Shown here: in pieces, positions 48,863 to 56,364 of the stretch | How the letters are laid out: each line of letters starts with the position of its first letter | Numbering within the stretch: position 1 is the stretch's first letter | DNA from: Flavonifractor sp. An82 | GTDB taxonomy: Bacteria > Bacillota > Clostridia > Oscillospirales > Oscillospiraceae | Reading direction: 5' to 3' | Assembly: GCF_002159265.1 (NCBI RefSeq) | Contig: NZ_NFHG01000001.1 | Location: forward strand, 124,001 to 188,000 | DNA: 64,000 bases | Notes under the pieces: generated by a model | Database searches by the model: none | What the model was told of the DNA's origin: nothing | Seen by the model: the letters and a program-made list of their open reading frames with translations, nothing else | Made by a program: the position numbers and the translations under genes

Positions 48863-50686
48863 ATGGATATGAACTGGAAATCACTCGCCGCAATGCTTCC
48901 TGTCCAGCCCTGCGACGAGCTGAAGCGAGACGTATTGATGGGCATCTACGATATGCACGATCTTGGCGGTGATCTGATCCTGTATCACCGGGAATCGGTC
49001 GGCTTGGCAGACGAGATTGGGCAGATTATGGATCCGCAGGACTGGGCGCACTGGGAGCAGTCGAAAAAGCGCCGCTGGGGTGCCCGCTGCACCTGTACCG
49101 CCTGCGGGGAAGATTTTATCGCCGGCTATGTAAAGAACGGCATTGTCCTGTCGGAAGGGCCGGACGGCCAGACGTATGAGGGGTATGCGGAGCAGGGACC
49201 GGATTCCTCGGTGTATCTGGATGGCGATGAAGCTGTGTGCCCTCATTGCTGGACTGCCGCTACGGTGACCCGCCGCTCAGAGCTACGCCAAGGGAGGACG
49301 TACCAGGTTTTACAGGCAGAGGTTGTCCATATTGAACGCTATACGGCGGTCATGTACTGGATGGTGCGCAGGTGGCAGGATGCCGATGGGACCGATACAA
49401 CGGTCTTTGTACCCCACGCGGCCCTGATTGTGGATGAGGAGGGCAAGCTGCGTCGGTTCCGGGCCGAGCTGCACAGCGGCGACGTGTCGGAGGCGGTGTG
49501 GATTCCCTGTAAATGGTCAAGAGACCCGATGCAGATAGCCTATTATTCCTGCGAGGCTGCTAATCATCGGAAGATAGGCGGATGGACGCTTACCTATGGG
49601 CCGGATCTGGCTGGCCATACCGGAGAAAAAACCGCTCTTGATGCGTATATAGGGGCCGATGGCTGCTGGCCTGGAGCATATCTTCATGTCTGGGAAAGGT
49701 ACCCGCAGGTGGAAAACCTGATGCGTCAGGGATTTGCGGAGGCTGTGGTGCAAACCATTGACAGGCAGCTCGACTGCGCGACATATAAGACCGATCTGTG
49801 CGATGCGCCGCCTATTTCATGGGCGGATTGGACGGAGGTCAAGCCACACAGAATGCTGCACATGAGTAAGACGGCGTTCCGCGAGATCCGCAAAAAGAAT
49901 TGGGGATCTGAAGATGTAGGATGCTGGGACAGATACCGGCGTCAGTTCCCAAGGGCTGACGCCCTGGAGTTTGAGCACTGCCGGGAGCACATCGGCGGTA
50001 AGGCTGTGGGACATCTTCTGGAAATGGTCGCCGCTGGGTGGGAAGATCTGACACCTGTTCAGGTGGTTCGGTATCTGAAAAAGCAGGATGCCCTTCAGGA
50101 TGGAGTGCAGCTGCTGATTGACTACCGTAAAATGCTGCGGGACGCAGGTCTGGCGGAAGACGAAGAGACCCTCTGGCCCCGCGATCTGATGGCGGCCCAT
50201 GATCGGGTCATCCAGCTTTGGACAGGTCGTGGAAATGCCTCGTACCAGATGGGATTTACTAGCACCTACATCCAATACCGAGATCTGGAGTGGACAGACG
50301 GGGAGCTGTGTGTGGTGCTCCCTCAGACGGAGGAGGACCTTGTGGCGGAGGGCAGGACCCTGCGGCACTGCGTGGGGACCTATGGAAACCAGCACTGCTC
50401 CGGGAATCCAATCTTTTTCATTCGCCGCCGCCGCCGGCCGGAGCGTAGCTACTACACCTTGCAGATCAACATGAACAAGGCGATTCCGGTGGAGGTCCAG
50501 CTGCACGGCTACGGCAATGAGCACCACGGGGACCACAAGCAGTATCGCCACAAAATCGCGCAAAAGGTTCGGGACTTCTGCGACCGCTGGGAGCGCGAGG
50601 TCTTGATGCCATGGTTTGCCGACCGGAGAGCAGGGACAAATATGAAGAAGTCCGGTAAGCGGAAAGCGGAGGTGGGTGCAGCATGA
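48863..50686 (+). CDS. PcfJ-like protein
   Basis: About 607 residues. I place the start at one of two ATGs (48863 or 48869) after GAGGTG; a GTG at 48851 overlapping the previous stop is also possible. The protein has an N-terminal zinc-binding segment (CTCTACGEDF...VCPHCWTA, about 75-130) and the C-terminal PcfJ motif AEGRTLRHCVGTYGNQHCSG followed by YYTLQINMNKAIPVEVQLHG. PcfJ proteins are common on conjugative elements and phages; the biochemical role is unknown. It overlaps the next gene by four bases. Confidence 0.85.
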   Translation: MDMNWKSLAAMLPVQPCDELKRDVLMGIYDMHDLGGDLILYHRESVGLADEIGQIMDPQDWAHWEQSKKRRWGARCTCTACGEDFIAGYVKNGIVLSEGPDGQTYEGYAEQGPDSSVYLDGDEAVCPHCWTAATVTRRSELRQGRTYQVLQAEVVHIERYTAVMYWMVRRWQDADGTDTTVFVPHAALIVDEEGKLRRFRAELHSGDVSEAVWIPCKWSRDPMQIAYYSCEAANHRKIGGWTLTYGPDLAGHTGEKTALDAYIGADGCWPGAYLHVWERYPQVENLMRQGFAEAVVQTIDRQLDCATYKTDLCDAPPISWADWTEVKPHRMLHMSKTAFREIRKKNWGSEDVGCWDRYRRQFPRADALEFEHCREHIGGKAVGHLLEMVAAGWEDLTPVQVVRYLKKQDALQDGVQLLIDYRKMLRDAGLAEDEETLWPRDLMAAHDRVIQLWTGRGNASYQMGFTSTYIQYRDLEWTDGELCVVLPQTEEDLVAEGRTLRHCVGTYGNQHCSGNPIFFIRRRRRPERSYYTLQINMNKAIPVEVQLHGYGNEHHGDHKQYRHKIAQKVRDFCDRWEREVLMPWFADRRAGTNMKKSGKRKAEVGAA

Positions 50687-51024
50687 ATTTGGAAGATGCC
50701 ACCAAAGAGGAACTGATCTGGTGGATCAAAGAGCATGCTGTTGAGTTGAAATATGAGCTGAAGCACTTTGAATCTGACATTATGTTTCGCCGCTACCGAC
50801 AATTTAACGACAAGGCGCATATAGCAGGGGAGCGATATTCCAAGGCATTGGCAGAATATTCTGCACTGTTGTCTCCATACATGGGTCTTCCGATCTCATC
50901 GATTCCAAGAGATGTGTGTAAAAAGGGGGCAAATCTGGAGCAGATCATGCTGCAGGCATCAAAAGAGCAAAGACGGTATTGGAAGGCTGCTGATAAGTGC
51001 CTGAGAAAATATGATCAAATGTAG
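50683..51024 (+). CDS. Hypothetical helical protein (113 aa)
   Basis: It starts inside the PcfJ-like gene end (ATGA overlap) after GGAGGTGGG. The product is helical and charged (ELKYELKHFESDIMFRRYRQ, ASKEQRRYWKAADKCLRKYD). I do not recognise it. The more AT-rich codon use compared with its neighbours hints at a separate origin. Confidence 0.55.
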   Translation: MNLEDATKEELIWWIKEHAVELKYELKHFESDIMFRRYRQFNDKAHIAGERYSKALAEYSALLSPYMGLPISSIPRDVCKKGANLEQIMLQASKEQRRYWKAADKCLRKYDQM

Positions 51025-51104
51025 AGGAGAGATGTCCGTGGGTATTGTATGTTGTGCGGTTTGCAGGAGGCAATGAAGATCCTGGACCGTATGTAACATT
51101 TGCT

Positions 51105-51202
51105 CCGGCTCTCTGCCGGGTGAGAGTCTTCGCTCACCCGGACCTCTCTTTTCTCTCTGACCGGGGCCCTGCTGCTTGCGGGGTGCCCGGCAGAGAGCCG
51201 GA
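51105..51202. ncRNA. Candidate structured RNA with competing hairpins
   Basis: TCCGGCTCTCTGCCGGG (51104-51120) pairs perfectly with CCCGGCAGAGAGCCGGA (51186-51202), enclosing 65 bases. The right end of the first arm also forms a perfect 9-bp hairpin, CCGGGTGAG (51116-51124) with CTCACCCGG (51133-51141), so the two structures exclude each other. This lies between convergent genes and before a second hairpin at 51207-51238. It could be a small RNA, an attenuator or a terminator complex; I know no matching family. Confidence 0.45.
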
Positions 51203-51206
51203 ACAG

Positions 51207-51238
51207 CAAAGTACCGCCCACAACGGGGCGGTACTTTG
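51207..51238. terminator. Hairpin between convergent genes
   Basis: A perfect 13-bp stem (CAAAGTACCGCCC and complement) with a six-base loop precedes the end of the leftward gene at 51249. No T run follows, so it is a weak terminator at best or a processing signal. Confidence 0.6.
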
Positions 51239-51248
51239 GCGAACAACA

Positions 51249-51440
51249 TTACAGATCTTCCTGGTCGGCAGAGGGCTTCTGGTGGTACACCTTCAGGTTG
51301 GGGCCGGAGGTGCCTGGGATGATGGGCTTTGCATGTTCCTTTCCGTGCTTGGCTTTGCCCTGGATCTCGGGCACGGGAGGCTCCGTATTGCGGGGCTGGG
51401 TGTGGGTTCGTTCTGGACGTGCCATGCCTTGCTTGGCCAT
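51249..51440 (-). CDS. Small basic Pro/Lys-rich protein (63 aa)
   Basis: The start follows GAGGTGATACG. The sequence is low-complexity and polar (MAKQGMARPERTHTQPRNTE, HGKEHAKPIIPGTSGPNLKV) and lacks a clear fold, similar to small accessory proteins of phage and conjugative elements. It is read leftward, together with the gene at 51462, against its neighbours. Confidence 0.5.
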   Translation of the reverse strand: MAKQGMARPERTHTQPRNTEPPVPEIQGKAKHGKEHAKPIIPGTSGPNLKVYHQKPSADQEDL

Positions 51441-51461
51441 CGTATCACCTCGATCTTTGTG

Positions 51462-51635
51462 TTAAAACAGCTGCTTGACCTCTTCGGCCATGCGTTTCAG
51501 GTCCTCCAGGGTGGCGGGCTGCTGCTTGCGGGCGCGGATCTGGGCCTGGATATAGCCGGGCAGCTGGACAAAATAGGCCTCCATGGCCGGGTCTTCCATC
51601 AGATTGGCGTATCGATCGCTGTATGTGGGCTCCAT
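51462..51635 (-). CDS. Small helical hypothetical protein (57 aa)
   Basis: I chose the ATG at 51635 (MEPTYSDRYANLMEDPAMEA), which follows GGAGGTG. The rest is helical (LPGYIQAQIRARKQQPATLE-DLKRMAEEVKQLF). Short proteins with this pattern are common in clostridial phages; function unknown. It is divergent from the gene at 51700. Confidence 0.6.
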   Translation of the reverse strand: MEPTYSDRYANLMEDPAMEAYFVQLPGYIQAQIRARKQQPATLEDLKRMAEEVKQLF

Positions 51636-51699
51636 GCGATTCACCTCCAGTGATAGCTTGCCCACGGACAGCGCACTTCATTTCAAACGGAGGGATTGG

Positions 51700-51903
51700 A
51701 TGAAAAACAAAAATTTGCGACGAATCTCTGTGTTGGTCACAGCCCAGACTGCCGCCAACCTGGAAAAGCTGGCCCAGATGGACGGCCAGCCCAGCATCGG
51801 CCGGGTGATGGACAAGCTGGTGCGGGACAGAATGCTCTCCCTCCGCCAGCCGGAGGCCCTCTGGAAGGCCCACTACTTGAACCGCTTTGGGAGGTGTAAG
51901 TGA
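51700..51903 (+). CDS. Ribbon-helix-helix-like small protein (67 aa)
   Basis: It starts after CGGAGGGA. The N-terminal strand (LRRISVLVTAQTAANLEKLA) followed by helices (IGRVMDKLVRDRMLSL) resembles a ribbon-helix-helix DNA-binding protein. It overlaps the next gene by one base. Confidence 0.55.
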   Translation: MKNKNLRRISVLVTAQTAANLEKLAQMDGQPSIGRVMDKLVRDRMLSLRQPEALWKAHYLNRFGRCK

Positions 51904-52163
51904 TGGGACGCTCCAGTGCGCGGAATGACAGGATCCTGACCATGGACCAGGTCCGGCTGATTGTGGCGCTCCATGATGCCGACCTCTGCATTTCCGGTGC
52001 GGCCAAAGCGCTGGGGATTAAAGACGGCACCGCACGGGCCAGGATCGCCTCCATTGAGCTCCACACCGGCATCGACGTGCTGACCATCCACGGAATTAGT
52101 CAGCTGTACGACGGGGCCAGAGCTCTGGTGGAGATGGAGGCGCAGAATGGCAAAACGGATTAA
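51903..52163 (+). CDS. Helix-turn-helix small protein (86 aa)
   Basis: An 86-residue protein whose centre (ISGAAKALGIKDGTARARIA-SIELHTGIDVL) resembles the LysR N-terminal helix-turn-helix, without an effector domain. It overlaps the HUH Rep gene by 17 bases, so it may control it. Confidence 0.55.
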   Translation: MGRSSARNDRILTMDQVRLIVALHDADLCISGAAKALGIKDGTARARIASIELHTGIDVLTIHGISQLYDGARALVEMEAQNGKTD

Positions 52164-52941
52164 GACCATCACTGCCGGGCGGCTGGTGATTGTGGGCTGC
52201 TACACCATCCCAACGCCCCGCAGCTCGGACCGGGAGCGGCAGGCCCTGCGGGAGATCTCCTCCGCCGCCCAGGAGCGGATGAACCTGAAGCGATCGTGGC
52301 AGAAGCTGGAGGTGGAGCTGGCCGCCAACTTTACCCGCCGGGATCTCCACCTGGTCTTTACATACGACGACGACCACCTGCCGGAGTCCAGGCCGGAGGC
52401 GGTAAAGCGGCTCAAGAAGATGATCCGCCTGCTGCGGGCCCACCGGAAAGCCAGGGAACAGGAGACCCGCTACATCTATGTGACCGAACAGCTCAGCGCC
52501 GAAGGCGGGCGGCTCCACCACCACATGATCCTCAACGGTACCGGGGCGGATCTGGAGGTGCTCCGCTCCCTGTGGCCTTACGGCGAGGTGGAACTGGAGA
52601 CGCTGGACCTGTGGGAGGGCTACGAGGCCCTGGCCAAGTACCTGACCAAAGAGCCCCGGGATTGCGGCAAGGCGGAAAGCGGGGCACGGACCTGGGCGTC
52701 CTCCATCGGGCTGAAGAAGCCCAAAGTGGAGAATGAAATCGTCAAGGACAACATCACGGTAGCGGCGCCGCCGGGCGCCATCATCCTCAGCTCGCCGCCG
52801 CCGGTGGAGAACGAGTTCGGGGTGTTTACCACCATCAAATATTATTTGCCAGTGAGAAAGGAGCGGAAAGGGACCAGGCCGCCGCGCAAGCGACAACAAA
52901 ACAGCCCTCGCGTCTTTATTCGGTCTGGAAACCAGGTGTAA
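52147..52941 (+). CDS. HUH rolling-circle replication-type protein
   Basis: A 264-residue protein similar to the Rep/VP4 class of rolling-circle initiators. Motif 1 is HLVFTYDDDHLP (about 59-70). Motif 2 with the HUH metal site is RLHHHMILNG (about 120-129). Motif 3 with the candidate catalytic Tyr is YEALAKYLTKE (about 159-169). The basic tail follows a proline/serine linker. Such proteins nick DNA at an origin and stay bound through tyrosine. Related small proteins are found in Firmicutes prophages; the nick site here is unknown. The preceding HTH gene overlaps it. Confidence 0.8.
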   Translation: MAKRIKTITAGRLVIVGCYTIPTPRSSDRERQALREISSAAQERMNLKRSWQKLEVELAANFTRRDLHLVFTYDDDHLPESRPEAVKRLKKMIRLLRAHRKAREQETRYIYVTEQLSAEGGRLHHHMILNGTGADLEVLRSLWPYGEVELETLDLWEGYEALAKYLTKEPRDCGKAESGARTWASSIGLKKPKVENEIVKDNITVAAPPGAIILSSPPPVENEFGVFTTIKYYLPVRKERKGTRPPRKRQQNSPRVFIRSGNQV

Positions 52942-52967
52942 CAAGTAAAAAAGCCCATAGAAAGTGA

Positions 52968-53177
52968 GTGGAAAAGTTGAAAAAGGACCGTGAGTGTGGT
53001 AAACTATCCGTAAGGAACGGACGGTATGTCTGTCCCAACTGCAAGCAGACGACCAACCAGAAAGCAGACCCCGAAACTGAAGCCCGTGGGCTGATCCTCT
53101 GGTGCAGGAGCTGCAAGGCAGAGTACATCGTGAATATCGACCGTGGCCAGTGCTTCGTTGTAAGCCGGTGCCGATGA
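52968..53177 (+). CDS. Cysteine-rich zinc-ribbon protein (69 aa)
   Basis: The start is GTG at 52968. Two CxxC pairs (YVCPNCKQTTN and ILWCRSCKAEY) make a zinc ribbon like that of Com-type and cysteine-rich KTR proteins of mobile elements. It is followed by an AGTGGGG-rich hairpin region (53180-53215) that may act as terminator. Confidence 0.7.
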   Translation: MEKLKKDRECGKLSVRNGRYVCPNCKQTTNQKADPETEARGLILWCRSCKAEYIVNIDRGQCFVVSRCR

Positions 53178-53235
53178 CTTCCCGAGTGGGGGAGCGTCGG
53201 TGCCGGCTTTTTTTGTTGCCCGGAGGTGATAGCCC

Positions 53236-53607
53236 GTGGCCATGAAGCCCCTCCGACCATGCAGGCACCCTGGGTGCTCCGCCCTCACCCGGGAGGGGTA
53301 CTGTGACAGGCACAAGCCAAAGCCAGCGGCCAGAAAGGCGTCGGCGGAGTGGCACGCCTGGTACAGCCTGTCCGTCTGGACCGACGATCTGCGGCCCGCC
53401 CAGCTCCTGCGGGAGCCCTGGTGCCGGGAGTGTGCCAAGCGCGGTGTCCGCACCCGGGCCACGGTGGTGGACCATGTGGAGCCCCACCGGGGGGACTGGG
53501 CCAGGTTCATCGACCGGGCCAATCTCCAGAGCCTGTGCAAGCACCATCACGACCAGAAGACCGCCCGGGAGCAGACGGAAGAGCGGCGAAACAGCCGCCG
53601 AAACTGA
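53236..53607 (+). CDS. HNH endonuclease
   Basis: A 123-residue HNH nuclease starting at GTG after GGAGGTGA. A zinc-binding N-terminal segment (RPCRHPGCSALTREGYCDRH) precedes the core CRECAKRGVRTRATVVDHVE-PHRG and LQSLCKHHHDQKTARE. In HK97-like phages this gene lies beside the terminase and helps cut cos DNA for packaging, the same place as here. Confidence 0.92.
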   Translation: MAMKPLRPCRHPGCSALTREGYCDRHKPKPAARKASAEWHAWYSLSVWTDDLRPAQLLREPWCRECAKRGVRTRATVVDHVEPHRGDWARFIDRANLQSLCKHHHDQKTAREQTEERRNSRRN

Positions 53608-53822
53608 GGGGCAGATCTTGCGGGAAGCTACGTCCGCGCCTGAGCGCGGGCGTGTGGGTCCGCCCGGGCGCGCCCGGGGGCAAGCCCTTGGCTTGCCGAC
53701 CCTCCCCCCACCCAAAGAAGGTTTTGGGGGAAGGTGTGCAAGACCCCGTGGCCCCTCGAATGTGAGAAAATCTCCCCCATCAGGGTTTTGACCCGGTGGG
53801 CGGTGGACAGGAGGTGAGCATC
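53608..53822. other. Putative cos/packaging region
   Basis: This 215-base gap between HNH and the small terminase gene holds no gene. It is very GC-rich and contains GGGCGCGCCCGG (about 53668-53680), GCAAGCCCTTGGCTTGC (53681-53697) and a C/G-rich stretch. In HNH-type cos phages the cos site lies in this place. The last bases hold the GGAGGTGA ribosome binding site. Confidence 0.4.
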
Positions 53823-54338
53823 ATGCCGACGCCAGCCAAGACGCTGGACAACATGAGCAAAAATCTGACCGAGGAGGAGCGGCAGCTCCGGGAACAGGCC
53901 GAGGAGGGGGTGATCCCCGACCGTGGCCGGGAGAGCCGGATGGAAAAGCCGGCCATCATGACCAAAAACGCTGCCGCAGCCCGCTACTGGCGGAAGGTAT
54001 TGGAACGGATGGATGGTCTGGTGATCCTGGACGACCTGGACAGCGATGCCCTGGGCGTGTATTGCGTCATGCTGGCCAGGTATGAGCAGCAGTGCAAAGT
54101 ATTGGCCCAAGTGACCAAGGTGCTGAAGAGTGCCGGGGAGGATCCGGAAACGGCCTCCGACGCCGTGGCCAAGCTGGACGCGGTGAGCGGCAAGATGCAG
54201 TCCCTGGAGCGCAACATACTCCAGTATGCGGAGAAGTTGGGGCTTACCCCCTCCGGCCGGGTGCGGCTGGCTCAGAAGCGGGCCTGGGCAGCTGCCCAGG
54301 ACCGGGCAGATCCGGACGGTGATCTCTTTGGCGATTAG
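53823..54338 (+). CDS. Terminase small subunit, P27 family
   Basis: A 171-residue protein with the P27 pattern: N-terminal linker (PTPAKTLDNMSKNLTEEERQ), helices AAARYWRKVLERMDGLVILD and YCVMLARYEQQCKVLAQ, and the C-terminal LGLTPSGRVRLAQKRA. It recognises phage DNA for packaging. It overlaps the large subunit gene. Confidence 0.92.
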   Translation: MPTPAKTLDNMSKNLTEEERQLREQAEEGVIPDRGRESRMEKPAIMTKNAAAARYWRKVLERMDGLVILDDLDSDALGVYCVMLARYEQQCKVLAQVTKVLKSAGEDPETASDAVAKLDAVSGKMQSLERNILQYAEKLGLTPSGRVRLAQKRAWAAAQDRADPDGDLFGD

Positions 54339-56133
54339 ATGGCAGTCCGGCCTCCATCACGCCGTCTCGGTCTATGCCAAACAGGTGACCCAGGGCCGCC
54401 TCAGGGATCAGTGCTGCAAGTATGAGATCCTGGCCTGCCAGCGGCACCTGGACGACCTGAAGCGCCAGGGGACGGAGGGCTTTCCCTATGTGTTCGACAC
54501 CACCCGGGCCGACCGGATCATCCGGTGGTTCGGCCAGTGTATCCAGGTGCGGGGCGTGGACGCGGGGAAGCCCATCCAGCTGGAGCCCTGGCAGGTATTC
54601 GACCTGGGCTGCACCTACGGATGGGTCCATAAGGACACCGGCGCCCGACGCTTCACCCACACCTATAACAAGCGGGCCCGGGGCAACTACAAGTCCAGCG
54701 AGAAGTCCTGTCAGGGTCTGCACCATATGTGCGGCGACGCCATCTATCCGCCTTATCATCCTGAATTGGCCAAGTTCGAGCAGGAGCCGGAGGTGGAGTG
54801 CGCCGCCGTGGACCGGGGCCAGGCCATGCGGGTGCTGGGCGACGCCAAGAAGATCGCCCTTGCCAGTCCCAACATTGCCAAGCGGCTGCTCATTCCCCGG
54901 TCCAATCCCATCGTCCACCGCACCAGGGGCGGCTTTATGCGGGCCCTGTCCAAGGACACCAAAAACAAGGACAGCGGCGCCCCTACCTACTTCGTGGTAG
55001 ACGAGTACCATGCCCACCCCAATTCGGAGATCTACGATCTGGGCACCAACTCTTTCGGCAAGCGGGCCCAGTCCCTGCTGGACGTGATTACCACCGCCGG
55101 CGACGACGCCGGCAGTAAGCCCTGCTATGAGGAGGAACTGTACGCCAAGCGGGTGCTGGAGGACCCAACGGTCATCGACGAGAGCTATTTTGTGATGATC
55201 CGGGAGCTGGACGAGGGGGACAACCCCCACAATGAGGGGGCATGGGCTAAGCCTAACCCCTGCCTGCGGTATCCTAGCCCGTACAGTGAGATCCTGCTCA
55301 AGCAGATTCGGGATGAGCACAACGCGGCCTATGCGTCCAACGATCCCAACAAGATCCGCAAGTTTCTCACCCGCCGGATGTGCCTGTGGCAGGTGGGCAG
55401 CGTCAACCACTACCTGGATGAGAACTGTATGGCCAAGGCCAGGAAGGCCATGGTGCCCCGGGCGGAGTTTGCCGCCCTCACCGACGGTCTCCGCTGTCAC
55501 TGCGGGTTTGACCTGGGCAAGCGGATCGACCTGTCCGGAGCGGCGGCGGTGTTTGACCTGCCGGACGGGCGCATCGGCATCAAAATGCACGGCTTCATGC
55601 CGGAGAACGGGGCCGACCGCCACGAGAAGACGGACCGGGTGCCCTATAAGTTCTGGGCCCAGGGCGGCTACTGCACCCTGACCCCCGGCGATGTGACCGA
55701 CAACAGCTATGTGTACAACTGGATCTGTGAGGGTGAGCGGGGCCACGGCTGGAAGGTGGACGAGGTGGATTACGACGGCCACAACGCCACCGACCTGGCC
55801 ATCCGCATGAACGAGGATCGGAATCGGGAGGACTTCTGTGTGGAGGTGTCCCAGACCTGCGCCGGACAGAACCTGGCGGTGAAGACCTTCCGGGAGCTGC
55901 TGCTCCAGGACCGGGTGGTGCTGGAAGAGAGCCCGCTGGTGCTGTGGTGCCTCCAGAACGCCATCGAGATCCAGAACAACTACGGGGACCTGAAGCTGTC
56001 CAAACGCCACAAGGACGACACCGAGCGCATCGACCCGGTGGCGGCTGCTATGAACGCCCTGGCCCGGGTTCTGGTGAAGCGGAATATAACGGACCTGAAC
56101 ACCGCCCTGGATCGGGGCTACTTCACATTCTGA
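54319..56133 (+). CDS. Terminase large subunit
   Basis: About 604 residues. I use GTG 54319; TTG 54328 is equally possible. The open frame goes further left but only as a shadow of the small subunit. The ATPase domain has TYNKRARGNYKSSEKSCQGL (Walker-A-like, about 117-136), the Walker B region PTYFVVDEYHAHP (about 220-232) and GTNSFGKRAQ. The nuclease domain has HCGFDLGKRIDLSGAAAVFD and, near the end, DDTERIDPVAAAMNAL. It is the motor that packages DNA into the capsid, Terminase_1 type. Confidence 0.95.
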   Translation: MISLAIRWQSGLHHAVSVYAKQVTQGRLRDQCCKYEILACQRHLDDLKRQGTEGFPYVFDTTRADRIIRWFGQCIQVRGVDAGKPIQLEPWQVFDLGCTYGWVHKDTGARRFTHTYNKRARGNYKSSEKSCQGLHHMCGDAIYPPYHPELAKFEQEPEVECAAVDRGQAMRVLGDAKKIALASPNIAKRLLIPRSNPIVHRTRGGFMRALSKDTKNKDSGAPTYFVVDEYHAHPNSEIYDLGTNSFGKRAQSLLDVITTAGDDAGSKPCYEEELYAKRVLEDPTVIDESYFVMIRELDEGDNPHNEGAWAKPNPCLRYPSPYSEILLKQIRDEHNAAYASNDPNKIRKFLTRRMCLWQVGSVNHYLDENCMAKARKAMVPRAEFAALTDGLRCHCGFDLGKRIDLSGAAAVFDLPDGRIGIKMHGFMPENGADRHEKTDRVPYKFWAQGGYCTLTPGDVTDNSYVYNWICEGERGHGWKVDEVDYDGHNATDLAIRMNEDRNREDFCVEVSQTCAGQNLAVKTFRELLLQDRVVLEESPLVLWCLQNAIEIQNNYGDLKLSKRHKDDTERIDPVAAAMNALARVLVKRNITDLNTALDRGYFTF

Positions 56134-56142
56134 GGAGGAACC

Positions 56143-56364
56143 ATGGAACAAAACGAGATCAAGCAGAGAGACCGCCCCGGTATCCTGGCGCTGGCAGCCG
56201 GGACCTGGGAGAAATGGGGCGCGGGGATGCTGCTGTGCGGGGGCGCGATGGCTCTCACCGTGGGGGCGGCTCTCATCTATCCCCCTGCCGGATGGATCAC
56301 GGGGGGCGTGCTGGCCATCCTTGGAGGCATCCTGGGGACCATCGGAGGAGGTGAGGGCAAGTGA
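56143..56364 (+). CDS. Small membrane protein of head module (73 aa)
   Basis: It starts after GAGGAGG. Two hydrophobic segments rich in glycine (GAGMLLCGGAMALTVGAALI, GGVLAILGGILGTIGGG) follow a polar start. It overlaps the portal gene by four bases. Similar small membrane proteins sit at this position in other clostridial HK97-type prophages; role unknown. Confidence 0.6.
   Translation: MEQNEIKQRDRPGILALAAGTWEKWGAGMLLCGGAMALTVGAALIYPPAGWITGGVLAILGGILGTIGGGEGK

Noticed and set aside
54226-54318. Upstream extension of the large terminase
   Set aside because: These codons are the out-of-frame reading of the small subunit C-terminus, and typical terminases begin near VISLAIRWQSG or later.
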